From: Clostridia bacterium
Lineage (GTDB): Bacteria; Bacillota; Clostridia; Oscillospirales; CAG-272
Reading direction: 5' to 3'
Length of the DNA: 5,853 nt
NCBI GenBank assembly: GCA_017621015.1
Contig: JAGAUC010000172.1
Span: 1 to 5,853, forward strand
Under the pieces are notes generated by a model. The model was not told the origin of the DNA, did no database searches, and was given only the letters and a program-made list of their open reading frames with translations. This document shows positions 5,176 to 5,853 of this stretch, piece after piece; position 1 is the first letter of the stretch; each line of letters opens with the position of its first letter. The position numbers were made by a program, and so were the translations under genes.

Positions 5176-5853
5176 ATGGTAATGTGTGCAAAATGTCATA
5201 AGAGACCTGCCGTTGTCTTTATGACAAAGCTTGAAAACGGCAAACGTGTCAATGAGGGGATCTGTGTGACCTGCGCTAAGGAGTTGGGGCTTCCCATCGA
5301 CAATCTGCTTGGCGGCTTTATGAGCAAAATGGGTCTTTCGGCCGAGCAGCTTTCCGAAATGGAGCAGGAGTTCTCCGAAATGATGCAAAGCGGCGAGCTT
5401 CCCGAGGAGGGAGAAGAGGGTGAGGAGGGAATCGTCCCCACCTTTGATATGCGCAAGCTTTTCCAAAAGGGCGAGGAGAATCTTCCTGCGGAAAAGGGCA
5501 AGGAGAGCCCGTCCGGTGAAAAGTCAAAGCACGCGTCAAAAAATAAAAAAAGTAAATTTTTGGATGCTTATTGCACCAATCTGACCGAGCGTGCAAGAGA
5601 AGGAAAGCTTGACGCCATCATCGGGCGTGAGCGTGAGCTTGAGCGAATGATCCAGATCCTTTGCCGCCGCCAAAAAAACAATCCGTGTCTCATCGGTGAG
5701 CCGGGCGTCGGTAAGACCGCGGTCGTTGAGGCGCTGGCGCAGAGAATTGTGGCAGGCACGGTTCCCTATAAGCTGTCGGACAAGGAGCTGTACCTTCTGG
5801 ATCTGACGGCGCTGGTTTCGGGCACGCAGTTCCGCGGACAGTTTGAGTCGCGC
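5176..5853 (+). CDS. ClpE-like AAA+ ATPase (Clp protease ATP-binding subunit), N-terminal part, open at window end
   Basis: The first 226 residues of an HSP100/Clp unfoldase that would feed substrates to ClpP; the frame stays open to the last base. Residues 1-35 form a small zinc module with two CxxC pairs (Cys4/Cys7 and Cys30/Cys33), as in ClpE and McsA, replacing the double Clp N domain of ClpA/ClpC. Residues 36-75 look helical. An acidic Glu/Gly run (77-85) and a Lys/Ser-rich, probably disordered linker (98-127) follow. The first AAA+ domain begins at about 128: FLDAYCTNLTERAREGKLD, then IIGRERELERMIQILCRRQKNNP, which is the standard Clp D1 entry. Walker A is GEPGVGKT at 174-181. Near the window end, GTQFRGQFESR (216-226) corresponds to the D1 pore loop, usually K-Y-R-G, here Q-F-R-G with an aromatic retained. 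Walker B, the sensors, any UVR middle region and D2 are beyond the window. That it is a Clp ATPase is certain; ClpE subtype is inferred from the zinc module. Confidence 0.9.
   Translation, partial: MVMCAKCHKRPAVVFMTKLENGKRVNEGICVTCAKELGLPIDNLLGGFMSKMGLSAEQLSEMEQEFSEMMQSGELPEEGEEGEEGIVPTFDMRKLFQKGEENLPAEKGKESPSGEKSKHASKNKKSKFLDAYCTNLTERAREGKLDAIIGRERELERMIQILCRRQKNNPCLIGEPGVGKTAVVEALAQRIVAGTVPYKLSDKELYLLDLTALVSGTQFRGQFESR

Noticed and set aside
5398..5435. GAGGAGGGAGAAGAGGGTGA-type purine repeat as a functional tandem repeat
   Set aside because: It is simply the Glu/Gly codons of the acidic linker of the Clp ATPase, irregular in period and in frame. No separate repeat element is needed to explain it.

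Overview
The window reads as ordinary chromosomal sequence from an anaerobic, low-to-moderate GC Firmicute of class Clostridia. This is inferred from the protein families: a two-ATPase group II ECF module (ecfA1-ecfA2-ecfT) followed directly by truA, a stand-alone COG1092-like methyltransferase, and a zinc-finger ClpE-like Clp ATPase. I cannot place it to order or family. GC content looks moderate by eye, in the mid-50s percent, and was not computed.

All eight genes lie on the + strand and are packed tightly. In order they are: the 3' end of ruvC (1-186), a SAM-dependent methyltransferase (198-1076), ecfA1 (1095-1964), ecfA2 (1961-2821), ecfT (2841-3659), truA (3673-4464), a CvpA-family membrane protein (4461-5159), and the 5' part of a ClpE-like ATPase (5176 to the window end, open). 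Gaps are 11 to 19 bases, and two junctions are 4-base stop/start overlaps (ATGA at 1961-1964, GTGA at 4461-4464). There is no non-coding stretch longer than about 20 bases. I see no terminator hairpin, RNA gene, riboswitch, IS element, CRISPR array or convincing internal promoter. The layout suggests one long transcription unit, or several read through, with its promoter upstream of the window.

Functionally the cluster is mixed housekeeping. RuvC resolves Holliday junctions. The methyltransferase probably modifies RNA. EcfA1, EcfA2 and EcfT form the shared energising module of vitamin/micronutrient ECF transporters, whose substrate-binding S components must be encoded elsewhere. TruA makes pseudouridines in the tRNA anticodon arm. 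CvpA is a poorly understood inner-membrane protein. The last gene is a protein-unfolding Clp ATPase with an N-terminal CxxC...CxxC zinc module in place of the usual Clp N domain.

I did not find an undescribed biological system here. The points worth a second look are modest: the zinc-module and charged-linker architecture of the Clp ATPase, the separation of ruvC from ruvA/ruvB, the methyltransferase of unknown target, the variant coupling motif in EcfT, the soluble insertion in the CvpA-like protein, and translation-start questions at ecfA1 and ecfA2.
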